DNA from: Parachlamydiaceae bacterium
Lineage (GTDB): Bacteria; Chlamydiota; Chlamydiia; Chlamydiales; Parachlamydiaceae
Direction: 5' to 3'
Length of the DNA: 6,132 nt
NCBI GenBank assembly: GCA_013815395.1
Contig: JACDGH010000166.1
Coordinates: forward strand, 1 to 6,132
Below the pieces are notes generated by a model that saw only the letters and a list, made by a program, of their open reading frames with translations, was not told the DNA's origin and did no database searches. A program made the position numbers and the translations under genes. Below, one piece after another: positions 1-5,812 of the stretch. The first letter of the stretch is position 1, and each line of letters opens with the position of its first letter.

Positions 1-14
1 GTTACGGAAAGATC

Positions 15-42
15 TTGACAATCGTCAAATACTGAAGTATTT
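15..42. repeat. two overlapping inverted repeats over the dnaN promoter
   Basis: The first repeat is TTGAC (15-19), aatc, GTCAA (24-28), and its left arm is the -35 box. The second is AAATACTgaAGTATTT (27-42), with perfect 7-base arms and a 2-base centre, and its right arm overlaps the -10 box. Either could be an operator. In RNA the second would fold as a 6-bp stem with a UGAA loop followed by a few U, so it could also be a weak terminator for a gene upstream of the window. In AT-rich DNA, chance is a real alternative. Confidence 0.4.
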
Positions 43-43
43 T
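15..43 (+). promoter_or_regulatory. sigma-70-type promoter for dnaN-recF
   Basis: A perfect -35 box TTGACA (15-20) is followed after exactly 17 bases by TATTTT (38-43), which matches 4 of 6 positions of the -10 consensus. Transcription would start near base 50, giving a leader of about 25 bases before dnaN. The placement and spacing fit the housekeeping sigma factor. The promoter overlaps two inverted repeats, described separately. No experimental start is known to me. Confidence 0.6.
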
Positions 44-61
44 TATTGTAATCAAGCAATA

Positions 62-72
62 AAAGGCGCCTT
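62..72 (+). promoter_or_regulatory. dnaN ribosome binding site inside a 10-bp palindrome
   Basis: AAAGG at 62-66 lies 8 bases before the dnaN ATG and is the best Shine-Dalgarno match there. It overlaps the perfect palindrome AAGGCGCCTT (63-72). The palindrome is too tight to fold on itself as a hairpin without losing its centre, so its role, if any, would be as a DNA site. Confidence 0.5.
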
Positions 73-74
73 CT

Positions 75-1202
75 ATGAAGTTTATAATCTCCACCCAAGA
101 ATTCAACTATCTTATAAGCAAGTGTTTTAATGTTGTTTCAGGTAAAGCTACAATCCCTATTTTATCAAATTTTTTGTTGGAAGTTTCGAACAATGAGTTA
201 ATCATTACGGCCACTGATTTAACTGTGGGCATTCGCTGCTGCACAGAAGTTAAAGTTCTTGAAGAAGGATCAACCACGTTACCGGCTAAGAAATTAGCGC
301 AACTGGTTCGTGAGTTAACATCAGTTAATCTTGAAGTAAAAACAAATGCAAATGAAGTGACTGAAATTATTGCAGACTCCTCTCGATTCAAGCTTCACGG
401 CATGTCTAAGAATGAATTTCCTTCTTTACCCGATCTTGAAGGTGCTCTCCACTTTGCTGTTAAGCAAGCGGACCTCAAAGATGCCTTATTTCGCACTTCA
501 TTTGCTGTTTCCCGCGAGGACAATCGCTATGTGCTGACAGGTACCTTAGTGCATATATTTAATGGACAAGCCACTTTTGTTGGTACCGATGGCAAACGTT
601 TAGCAAGAGCTATTCTTTCCATTGACATTGATAAAAGTTTTACAGGTAATTTTATTATTCCAGTAAAAGCTGTGGAAGAGATTTTTAAAAATCTGAATGA
701 TGAAGGTGATGCGAAAGTTTACCTGATGACAGATAAAATTGCCGTAGAAACAAGCAATGTAACTATTATTACCAAGCTACTTTCTGGGGACTATCCTGAT
801 ATTGCTCGTGTCATCCCTGAAACCGCTGAAACTGTGGTTGCCCTGCACCGAGAAGAGCTGATGTCCCTTTTACGACAAATGTCCTTATTTACTGTTGAAA
901 ATAATCACTCAGTCCGTTTCTCACTAGGTGATGGCGAATTGAGGCTTTCTGCTAATGCCATGGCAATCGGTGAGGGCAAGGTTAGCATGCCTGCTAACTA
1001 TCATGGGCCTATTCTTGAAATAGCTTTCAATCCAAGTTATTTTCTTGACATTTTACGCCACACTAAAGGCGAGACAGTGATCCTGGGAGTGACAGATTCC
1101 TATAATCCGGGTGTCATAACTGACAAAGAAATGACGCATTTTGTCACTGCCGATGCAACCCCTTTATTTGTTCTAATGCCAATGCGCCTTAACGAAGAGT
1201 GA
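75..1202 (+). CDS. dnaN: DNA polymerase III beta subunit (sliding clamp)
   Basis: The product is the ring-shaped processivity clamp that holds the replicative polymerase on DNA and docks repair enzymes. It acts as a cytoplasmic homodimer. At 375 residues it is close to the usual length of about 366 and should hold the standard three clamp folds (roughly 1-125, 126-250, 251-375). Visible hallmarks are TIPILSNFLLE (26-36), ATDLTV (46-51), FPSLPD (115-120), SREDNRYVLTG (146-156), GTDGKRLA (170-177) and the C-terminal MPMRL (368-372), followed by three extra residues NEE. The ATG is chosen because it has a Shine-Dalgarno sequence 8 bases upstream and begins MKF as many clamps do. A promoter sits just upstream and recF follows after one base, so the two are almost certainly co-transcribed. 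dnaA does not lie between the promoter and dnaN. The sequence reads as chlamydial from memory of that family. The gene looks intact. Confidence 0.97.
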   Translation: MKFIISTQEFNYLISKCFNVVSGKATIPILSNFLLEVSNNELIITATDLTVGIRCCTEVKVLEEGSTTLPAKKLAQLVRELTSVNLEVKTNANEVTEIIADSSRFKLHGMSKNEFPSLPDLEGALHFAVKQADLKDALFRTSFAVSREDNRYVLTGTLVHIFNGQATFVGTDGKRLARAILSIDIDKSFTGNFIIPVKAVEEIFKNLNDEGDAKVYLMTDKIAVETSNVTIITKLLSGDYPDIARVIPETAETVVALHREELMSLLRQMSLFTVENNHSVRFSLGDGELRLSANAMAIGEGKVSMPANYHGPILEIAFNPSYFLDILRHTKGETVILGVTDSYNPGVITDKEMTHFVTADATPLFVLMPMRLNEE

Positions 1203-1203
1203 T

Positions 1204-2277
1204 ATGCATCTACGCTCGCTATATCTTCATAATTTCCGGATCTATGAAGAGGCGTTCTATGAGTTTGGACCCAAAATAAACGTCATTAGTGGGCCAAATG
1301 CCCGCGGAAAGACGTCTATTTTGGAGGCAATCTATTTTTTAATGACCGGTCGCTCCTTTCGCCAAACCCAGGTGAGCGACATGATCCGTCACGGCGCTTC
1401 AAGCTTCTATATTGAGGCATCCTTTATTAAACATGGCATTGAACAGACATTGCGTGTCCACTGCAGTGGCAAAGATCGAAGGATAGTTTATAATAACACA
1501 CTATGTGCATCTTCTTCCGACCTTTTAGGGCTGCTTTTAGGGGCAGTCATCCATCCTGATGATGCTACAGTTGTCAAAGGGGCGCCTGAGGCAAGAAGGC
1601 ATCTTCTGGATGTTCAAATCGCGCAAGCTAATCCTTTATATATTCATCATCTCACTCGTTATAATCGAGCTATGAGGCAACGAAATCATTTACTCCGAGC
1701 AAAGACTGCAGCTACGATTGAAAGCTGGGAGCACGAAATGGCTAATTCGGCAGCTTATATTGTCTACCAGCGGTTGCAAACAATTGAAGATCTACAAGAA
1801 AAAGGGCAGCGATTACATAATCTCATTTGCGGCGGCAATGATACTTTGGAGCTAGCTTATAAATCGGCAGCGGTACTTCGTAGTATATCTGTCGCCGATA
1901 TCGATATATTGCAGTTGCGCACTTATTATCTTGAACAATATAGCAAACAGCGTAAGCGTGAGATGGAATTAGGGGTGACGTTAATAGGTCCGCATAAAGA
2001 CGATGTGTTTATTGGACTGAATACAAATGAGGCCCGCTTTTTCGCAAGTGAAGGGCAGCAAAGAAGTTGTGTGGCAGCTTTGCGATTAGCAGAATGGGAG
2101 TGTCTGAAGGCAAATTCTTACGAGATGCCTCTTATGTTGATTGATGACGTGGGAATGAGTTTGGATTATTCGCGTCGAACTCGGCTTTTCTCTCATTTGC
2201 CTGCTCTTGAGCAGGTATTTTTAACAACCACCGAAGAACTGAATTTGCCAGGCAACACCCATACTATATCAGTGTGA
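1204..2277 (+). CDS. recF: DNA replication and repair protein RecF
   Basis: RecF is an SMC/ABC-type ATPase that, with RecO and RecR, helps load RecA onto single-strand gaps. It binds DNA in an ATP-dependent dimer. The 357-residue product has the typical N-terminal start (LRSLYLHNFRIYEE), Walker A GPNARGKTS (30-38), the GRSFRQ segment near 49-54, the ABC signature SEGQQR (282-287), and Walker B plus D-loop LMLIDDVGMSLD (310-321). Length is normal for the family. Walker A has Ala33 where many RecF proteins have Gly, but the required G-x4-GKT pattern is kept, so activity is expected. The ATG lies one base after the dnaN stop. A modest Shine-Dalgarno, GAAGAG (1194-1199), sits inside the end of dnaN, so translation is probably coupled to dnaN. 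No intrinsic terminator is visible after the gene, and the next gene converges on it only 11 bases away. Confidence 0.95.
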   Translation: MHLRSLYLHNFRIYEEAFYEFGPKINVISGPNARGKTSILEAIYFLMTGRSFRQTQVSDMIRHGASSFYIEASFIKHGIEQTLRVHCSGKDRRIVYNNTLCASSSDLLGLLLGAVIHPDDATVVKGAPEARRHLLDVQIAQANPLYIHHLTRYNRAMRQRNHLLRAKTAATIESWEHEMANSAAYIVYQRLQTIEDLQEKGQRLHNLICGGNDTLELAYKSAAVLRSISVADIDILQLRTYYLEQYSKQRKREMELGVTLIGPHKDDVFIGLNTNEARFFASEGQQRSCVAALRLAEWECLKANSYEMPLMLIDDVGMSLDYSRRTRLFSHLPALEQVFLTTTEELNLPGNTHTISV

Positions 2278-2288
2278 ACTTGAATTGT

Positions 2289-3257
2289 TTAGTTACCTTC
2301 TGCAAGTGGCCTGTTTAGGAATTCGTGAATGTGTTTAAAATAGGTTACCGGGTCTTCAACGAAAGGTAAATGGCCACAATTTTTCATTAAAATATATTTT
2401 GAACCAGGAATATTCTCATGGATGTTTTTTGCAGCGATCTGTGGTACAGGGTCGACATCCCCATGCACAATTAAAGTACAAATTTGTAGATCATTTAAGC
2501 TTTTATTTAAATCGAATGGCTTACCTAATACATTTGCATTTAGAATCTCCGAAACCTTTGCGCCATTTATTGATGCTAGGGGGTTCATATATAAATCTAA
2601 TAAATTTGCTTTTTCAGGGCTATAACAAAATTGTCTAAAAATTAGACGGTAGAACTGTTCAATTACAGATGTGTTTCCATCACGGAATTCTTGCGAATTA
2701 GTGAGTCGATCAAGTTCTTTCTGAATGAGAACCATGCGTTTCATGTATTCTTGAAAGAATAAAGCATATAGTTCTGAAGTCGCTGGCGCAGAATTTGATA
2801 AAATAAGTTTATCAACATGTTCAGGATGCTTAATTGCATATTGCATTCCGAGAAATCCACCCCATGAATGACCTAAGATGGAAATTTTATCCAAGTTATA
2901 AGCTAAACGGATTGCTTCTATATCTTCTATAAAAGATTTGATAGTAATGGTTTCTGCATTAATATTAGTAGTTGATTTTCCGCAACCTCGTTGATCATAG
3001 AAGATCACAAAATTGTCATGAGCCAATTCGTACATCTGCGGTAGAAGGTAATCTTGACTAAGTCCAGGTGACCCATGAATAATAATCAAAGGTTTTCCTT
3101 TCCCAGCAGATCTGCAAAAAAGTTTAGCTTCGCCGGATGGGACGAAAGTCTCTTTAATGGACTCCAAATTGCTATTTAAAGGGATTGTGGCGTTCGCACT
3201 TGCGCCACCAACAAGCGACGTTAATAACATCGAATGAAAAATAATTTTATTTAACAT
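2289..3257 (-). CDS. exported alpha/beta hydrolase, prolyl aminopeptidase-like (S33)
   Basis: This 322-residue protein has the serine-hydrolase fold and most resembles proline iminopeptidases, which remove N-terminal proline from peptides. Motifs in order: oxyanion-loop HGSPG (61-65), DQRGCGKS (88-95, the characteristic S33 motif), nucleophile elbow GHSWGG (129-134, Ser131), the likely catalytic Asp269 in GDVDP, and His296 in CGHLPF. The helical segment at about 155-250 would be the cap domain. Residues 1-23 look like a Sec signal peptide: Lys4, a hydrophobic core, and ASA or ANA cleavage at 21 or 23. It therefore probably acts in the periplasm or is secreted. The typical bacterial enzyme is cytoplasmic, so the signal is notable. 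AGGAG (3260-3264) precedes the ATG by only 2 bases, which is tight; the next Met (residue 10) lacks a site and would destroy the signal peptide. Exact substrate is inferred; another S33 peptidase or esterase is possible. Confidence 0.85.
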   Translation of the reverse strand: MLNKIIFHSMLLTSLVGGASANATIPLNSNLESIKETFVPSGEAKLFCRSAGKGKPLIIIHGSPGLSQDYLLPQMYELAHDNFVIFYDQRGCGKSTTNINAETITIKSFIEDIEAIRLAYNLDKISILGHSWGGFLGMQYAIKHPEHVDKLILSNSAPATSELYALFFQEYMKRMVLIQKELDRLTNSQEFRDGNTSVIEQFYRLIFRQFCYSPEKANLLDLYMNPLASINGAKVSEILNANVLGKPFDLNKSLNDLQICTLIVHGDVDPVPQIAAKNIHENIPGSKYILMKNCGHLPFVEDPVTYFKHIHEFLNRPLAEGN

Positions 3258-3259
3258 AA

Positions 3260-3264
3260 CTCCT
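3260..3264 (-). promoter_or_regulatory. closely spaced ribosome binding site of the hydrolase gene
   Basis: On the minus strand, AGGAG is followed by TT and then the ATG at 3257. A 2-base gap is shorter than the usual 5-9 and could lower translation. No other in-frame start has a better site, so this start is kept. Confidence 0.5.
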
Positions 3265-3392
3265 GCACTTTTTTTATTTTTGTTTAAAAATTGTTAACAG
3301 TTTTTGCTACAAAGTTTATGTTTAAGTTAGACTTATTGACGAATACCATTTCTTGAAGAGTATAAATGATTTCGGGTAGAAATTCATAGGAG

Positions 3393-3420
3393 ATTACCCC
3401 ATAAATCTTAAATTTGTCAA
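3393..3420 (-). promoter_or_regulatory. possible weak promoter for the hydrolase gene
   Basis: On the minus strand a perfect TTGACA (3420-3415) lies just after the stop codon of the 470-residue gene and is followed after 16 bases by GGTAAT (3398-3393). That box keeps the last four -10 positions but lacks the most conserved first T and A. If used, the leader would be about 125 bases. Without it, the hydrolase gene would have to be read through from the gene upstream across a 167-base gap that shows no clear terminator. Confidence 0.25.
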
Positions 3421-3424
3421 TCAA

Positions 3425-4837
3425 TTATTCGTCGAGAGACATTCTTCCAAACGGTGTGACTGAAAAGCATAAAGCATCTTCATGAAATCCAATAGCGACC
3501 ATTCCTGTCTCAAATAATTTTTCGCAAAGTGTCGCTTGAATAAATTGACGCTCTGATTCAGAGTAATTAGGTATGTAATATTTCCAGCGCTTTCCCTTGC
3601 ATTTGAGATTGATGCCTTCGGAATCACCCACAGGAATTGTCATACCCATAAAAAAGCTTTCGAAAGAAATCCAGCCGCTATGGGCTACGCGACGAAGGTT
3701 TTTTTCGACTTCGCGAATATCTTTCTCAGAGAAAGAGTTCATAATGCTGCCAGAAGAGGGCGGCAAACGAAAGAGAGAGTGGGCTTGATCTTGAATATGT
3801 AATTTTAACCATTCTGAAGCATGTTCAGTTATATGTAAATGCTGTTTTGAAATAGTTGCAAGCTGCAGCTGTTGCAGTCTATCGACCAACTGAGTTAAAT
3901 AAGGGGGGGAGTATGGAGTTACAGCAAAATCCTCAAAGATAGATTTTGCTGTTTTCAAGGAAATGCTATATTCTGAGGATTCTTTTAAGATTTCCACTCG
4001 AACAGGATCTGACTGCATAGCGTGTAGTAGAGTCAACATATCTTTAATAAAGCCAAAATCACTCTGATGTAGACGTTGTATTGCTAATGTGTTGGCAATT
4101 GCTACAGGAGTCGTATCTCTAGTGAACCGTAAGTATTCGCGCCACTCATAAAAAGGAGTGACCATTTCTTCCCATTTTTCATCGATCATTTCATAACTAA
4201 TGCAACAGATCATATTAAATTCTAAAAATAGCATAATTTTTTCAAAAGATTCGTGAGATAATCCGTGCTTATCGATGAGATATTGTGATGATAATTTGAA
4301 ATCAGGCGCGCTTAAAACATCAAGGCAAATTGCATTAAGCTCTGGATCACTGAAATCTAGCTCTTGCAAGTAACGTTCATAAATCTTTGGTGTGTGTAAG
4401 TATTTTTCTATGATTGAATGAAAGATATGGTCTGAAGTTCTTGAAATGGAATACCAATCTGGCAATATATGGATAGGCACCTTACTTAAAAGACTTTGTA
4501 GAAATTCCATACCAGGTTCGAAATTTTCATCGAACTTCAAAATTTGCACTTCGTAATATTTACGCAATTCTTTATCTACAAGGACCGATTTATCTGTTCG
4601 TTGGAGGAGTTTTGTGGCGCTAAGTTTGTCCAGTACAGGTATTAAAATGCTTTTATCAATATCAAGGGCATCCGCAAGCTGTGTAGTTGTAAATTTTAAG
4701 GATCCATTAAGCACTTCTTTCAAAATTTCGACTTCAAGGATGTTTAATTGTGCCATCAACAAGCGATTTTCTATATCGCGAACATAATTGTAATTTGTTA
4801 GCTCTATCTTATTAATTTTTTTATTAGAAGTTACCAT
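3425..4837 (-). CDS. unrecognised protein with several winged-helix-like segments
   Basis: I do not recognise this 470-residue protein. It has no signal peptide or membrane segment and looks cytoplasmic. Residues about 34-90 read as a winged helix: helices, then TTTQLADALDIDKSILIPVLDKL (a likely turn and recognition helix in 50-72), then LLQRTDKSVLVD as the wing. A similar pattern recurs near 167-215 (SSQYLIDKHGLSHESFEKIM). A further one is suggested by ILKESSEYSISLKTAK in the middle, and the C-terminus ends with ETGMVAIGFHEDALCFSV then TPFGRM. That ending resembles the tail of XPB/Ssl2 helicase-associated winged-helix proteins, but this is a resemblance by eye. A role in DNA or RNA binding is inferred only. 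The start at ATG 4837 is preferred; the open frame reaches a TTG at 4891, but the added 18 residues (FFFVGESKPLNG and neighbours) do not look conserved. Neither start has a clear Shine-Dalgarno. A promoter lies about 140 bases upstream. Confidence 0.8.
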   Translation of the reverse strand: MVTSNKKINKIELTNYNYVRDIENRLLMAQLNILEVEILKEVLNGSLKFTTTQLADALDIDKSILIPVLDKLSATKLLQRTDKSVLVDKELRKYYEVQILKFDENFEPGMEFLQSLLSKVPIHILPDWYSISRTSDHIFHSIIEKYLHTPKIYERYLQELDFSDPELNAICLDVLSAPDFKLSSQYLIDKHGLSHESFEKIMLFLEFNMICCISYEMIDEKWEEMVTPFYEWREYLRFTRDTTPVAIANTLAIQRLHQSDFGFIKDMLTLLHAMQSDPVRVEILKESSEYSISLKTAKSIFEDFAVTPYSPPYLTQLVDRLQQLQLATISKQHLHITEHASEWLKLHIQDQAHSLFRLPPSSGSIMNSFSEKDIREVEKNLRRVAHSGWISFESFFMGMTIPVGDSEGINLKCKGKRWKYYIPNYSESERQFIQATLCEKLFETGMVAIGFHEDALCFSVTPFGRMSLDE

Positions 4838-4851
4838 TGAATTACCATTGA
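4831..4851 (-). repeat. 11-bp tandem duplication over the start codon
   Basis: On the minus strand TCAATGGTAA occurs twice, 11 bases apart, so there are two ATG triplets in different frames. The downstream one (4837) opens the 470-residue protein. The upstream one (4848) opens a five-codon frame MVIQW that stops at TAA 4833-4831, overlapping the real start. The repeat itself is certain; its effect on translation is inference. Confidence 0.75.
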
Positions 4852-4884
4852 GAGGTTTTGACTCACCAACAAAGAAAAACGCAC

Positions 4885-4908
4885 TTATCAATCTCTACAG
4901 ATTGACAA
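4885..4908 (-). repeat. inverted repeat in the leader of the 470-residue gene
   Basis: Ten-base arms at 4885-4894 (TTATCAATCT) and 4899-4908 (AGATTGACAA) flank a 4-base centre. Seven inner pairs are perfect, then one mismatch (a G-U pair in minus-strand RNA) and two more pairs. It lies within the predicted leader, about 48 bases before the ATG, and includes the alternative TTG start at 4891. It could be an RNA hairpin or a protein-binding operator. CAATC/GATTG also recurs at 4906-4910 and 4927-4931. Confidence 0.6.
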
Positions 4909-4984
4909 TCATCTTAAAAAACTTCGGATTGAGAGCCGTTTGGATTCGCTAATCTATTGTCGTTTGATAATTTAACGATATTTC

Positions 4985-5013
4985 ATTATAATCAAATTTA
5001 CAATTTAAAGCAA
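4985..5013 (-). promoter_or_regulatory. promoter for the 470-residue gene
   Basis: On the minus strand TTGCTT (5013-5008) is followed after exactly 17 bases by a perfect TATAAT (4990-4985). The start of transcription would be near 4978, giving a leader of about 140 bases that contains the inverted repeat at 4885-4908. The -35 box matches only the first three positions, so some activator or the AT-rich upstream DNA may help. Confidence 0.5.
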
Positions 5014-5194
5014 ATAAAATAAAAAATTTTAATTAAATAAAGATTGGGTTCTTAAAAGTAGCAATAATTGAGAATTAAAAAAAATTATGTTCTCTTTATT
5101 ATTCCCTCAGATAAATGCAAAATTAATAATGAAAATAAATTGGACTTGTTAATCTTTCCAAGATCCGAAAAGGTAAAAAATTCATAAAAAATAT

Positions 5195-5223
5195 TTTGCA
5201 ATTTTATCTAAATGGTTTATAAT
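5195..5223 (+). promoter_or_regulatory. promoter for the 89-residue gene
   Basis: TTTGCA (5195-5200, 4 of 6 consensus positions) is followed after 17 bases by a perfect TATAAT (5218-5223). Transcription would start near 5230, about 50 bases before the chosen ATG. A-tracts upstream (5174-5190) could act as an UP element. Confidence 0.55.
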
Positions 5224-5266
5224 AAGTATTTAAGGCATTATGCGTTGGAATGACTTTAAAACATTC

Positions 5267-5271
5267 AGGAG
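5267..5271 (+). promoter_or_regulatory. ribosome binding site that sets the start of the small gene
   Basis: AGGAG ends 8 bases before the ATG at 5280. The in-frame ATG at 5250 has no comparable site and lies only about 20 bases from the expected transcription start, so 5280 is preferred and the first ten residues of the longer frame are probably not made. Confidence 0.7.
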
Positions 5272-5279
5272 CATATCAA

Positions 5280-5549
5280 ATGAAAAATCGGAAAAAAAAT
5301 GATATAACCATTGATCCCGAGCATGAAGAAAACTATGCTAGTATGATTGAGGATTTAGCTGAAGCTGTAACTGAAGAAATAGATCACGAAAAAAATGAAG
5401 CAATTGAACCCTTTGAACAATATGTCTTAAAGGTGCGAGGCAGGATGCATACTGACATTAAGGCATTTCGTTCACGTTTTGCCAAAGGTTATAGCGTTTT
5501 GTTAGACGAGCTTGTGCGCGATCAAAAAGCTCATAATCCTCCTAATTAA
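5280..5549 (+). CDS. small charged hypothetical protein
   Basis: I do not recognise this 89-residue protein. It begins with a basic stretch (MKNRKKN), then a strongly acidic, probably helical part (residues about 12-44, rich in Glu and Asp: EHEENY, IEDLAEAVTEEID, EKNEAIEP), then a more basic helical part (about 45-80: YVLKVRGRMHTDIKAFRSRFAKGYSVLLDELVRD). There is no signal peptide, membrane segment or Cys. The reversed charge of the two halves suggests a helical hairpin or a partner-binding protein, but this is inference. A perfect TATAAT and a well-spaced AGGAG upstream support it as a real gene. It is divergent from the 470-residue gene and shares its AT-rich control region, so common regulation is possible. 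It probably forms its own transcription unit, since 352 bases separate it from the next gene. Confidence 0.7.
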   Translation: MKNRKKNDITIDPEHEENYASMIEDLAEAVTEEIDHEKNEAIEPFEQYVLKVRGRMHTDIKAFRSRFAKGYSVLLDELVRDQKAHNPPN

Positions 5550-5550
5550 C

Positions 5551-5581
5551 ATTGGATGGACTTCGAAAACCTAATCCCAAT
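5551..5581 (+). terminator. possible weak terminator after the small gene
   Basis: Just after the stop codon, ATTGGAT (5551-5557) can pair with ATCCCAAT (5574-5581) with one bulged C, and the inner GG (5558-5559) can pair with CC (5570-5571). No proper U-run follows directly; CTTTAACTCAG comes next and TTTT only at 5593-5596. The position is right for a terminator, the structure is imperfect. Confidence 0.25.
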
Positions 5582-5590
5582 CTTTAACTC

Positions 5591-5760
5591 AGTTTTAAGG
5601 CGAAGTGCGCAATGAACCAAAGGGCTTCCCCTTCCTAATGCACCTAGTAGGCAAATTTCTTGTGTTCATGCGGGGTATTCGCCCGCTTGGCGTAATAAGA
5701 AGGCGAAACCCTTTCAACTTAGGGTCTTTGCGTTTTAAATGGGTCAGAAATGAGGGGTAG
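5591..5760. other. GC-rich, apparently non-coding island of unknown nature
   Basis: This lies in the 352-base gap between the small gene and the cyclophilin gene. By hand count it has 80 G or C in 170 bases (47%), against about 30% for 5761-5900. It can form three short hairpins: AAGGG/CCCTT (5620-5633, loop CTTC), GCGGG/CCCGC (5670-5686, 7-base loop) and ACCCT/AGGGT (5708-5725, 8-base loop). AAGGCGAA occurs twice (5597-5604 and 5700-5707). CAATCT (5578-5583) and AGATTG (5766-5771) flank it as a 6-base inverted repeat. Open frames exist on both strands (76 codons minus, 30 codons plus from 5668), but neither has a ribosome binding site or a recognisable protein. It could be a dispersed repeat, a remnant of an acquired element, or a structured RNA. 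Confidence 0.45.
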
Positions 5761-5783
5761 AATTGAGATTGAAAAAAAAGTGA

Positions 5784-5812
5784 TTGCAAAAAGTTTCTAA
5801 AATCATTACGAT
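5784..5812 (+). promoter_or_regulatory. possible promoter for the cyclophilin gene
   Basis: TTGCAA (5784-5789) and TACGAT (5807-5812) each match 4 of 6 consensus positions and are 17 bases apart. The leader would be about 83 bases. TGTAAT (5847-5852) is another -10 candidate, without a good -35. Which is used cannot be decided from sequence. Confidence 0.3.

Larger units (their letters stand above)
4961..5240. other. very AT-rich divergent intergenic region
   Basis: The gap between the divergent genes (4838-5279) has no coding potential I would support. By hand count 4961-5240 has about 54 G or C in 280 bases (19%), far below the flanking genes. It contains many A- and T-tracts (for example around 5021-5040 and 5077-5084) that favour curved, easily melted DNA, and a promoter on each side. 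A short inverted repeat, GAGAA (5070-5074) with TTCTC (5090-5094), lies in the middle. I saw no DnaA box (TTATNCACA type), so I do not call it an origin. Confidence 0.7.

Noticed and set aside
107..391. 94-codon minus-strand frame inside dnaN
   Set aside because: Antisense shadow of a well-conserved gene, with no recognisable product.
2399..2638. Plus-strand open frames opposite the hydrolase gene
   Set aside because: They overlap the intact, motif-bearing hydrolase in antisense and encode nothing recognisable.
4838..4891. TTG start adding 18 residues to the 470-residue protein
   Set aside because: The TTG lies inside the leader inverted repeat, lacks a clear ribosome binding site and directly follows a stop codon. 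The added residues do not continue the protein's style. ATG 4837 is simpler.
4961..5240. Replication origin
   Set aside because: Very AT-rich, but I find no DnaA boxes or repeated 9-mers, and the nearby dnaN alone is not enough to place an origin here.
5670..5686. tRNA-like arm (5-bp stem, 7-base loop)
   Set aside because: The loop GTATTCG fits neither a T-loop nor an anticodon loop, and no acceptor or D arm is found around it on either strand.
5668..5760. 30-codon plus-strand frame rich in Arg (begins MRGIRPLG)
   Set aside because: Lies on the opposite strand over the same island with no ribosome binding site. Two facing short frames in a GC-rich block are expected by chance.
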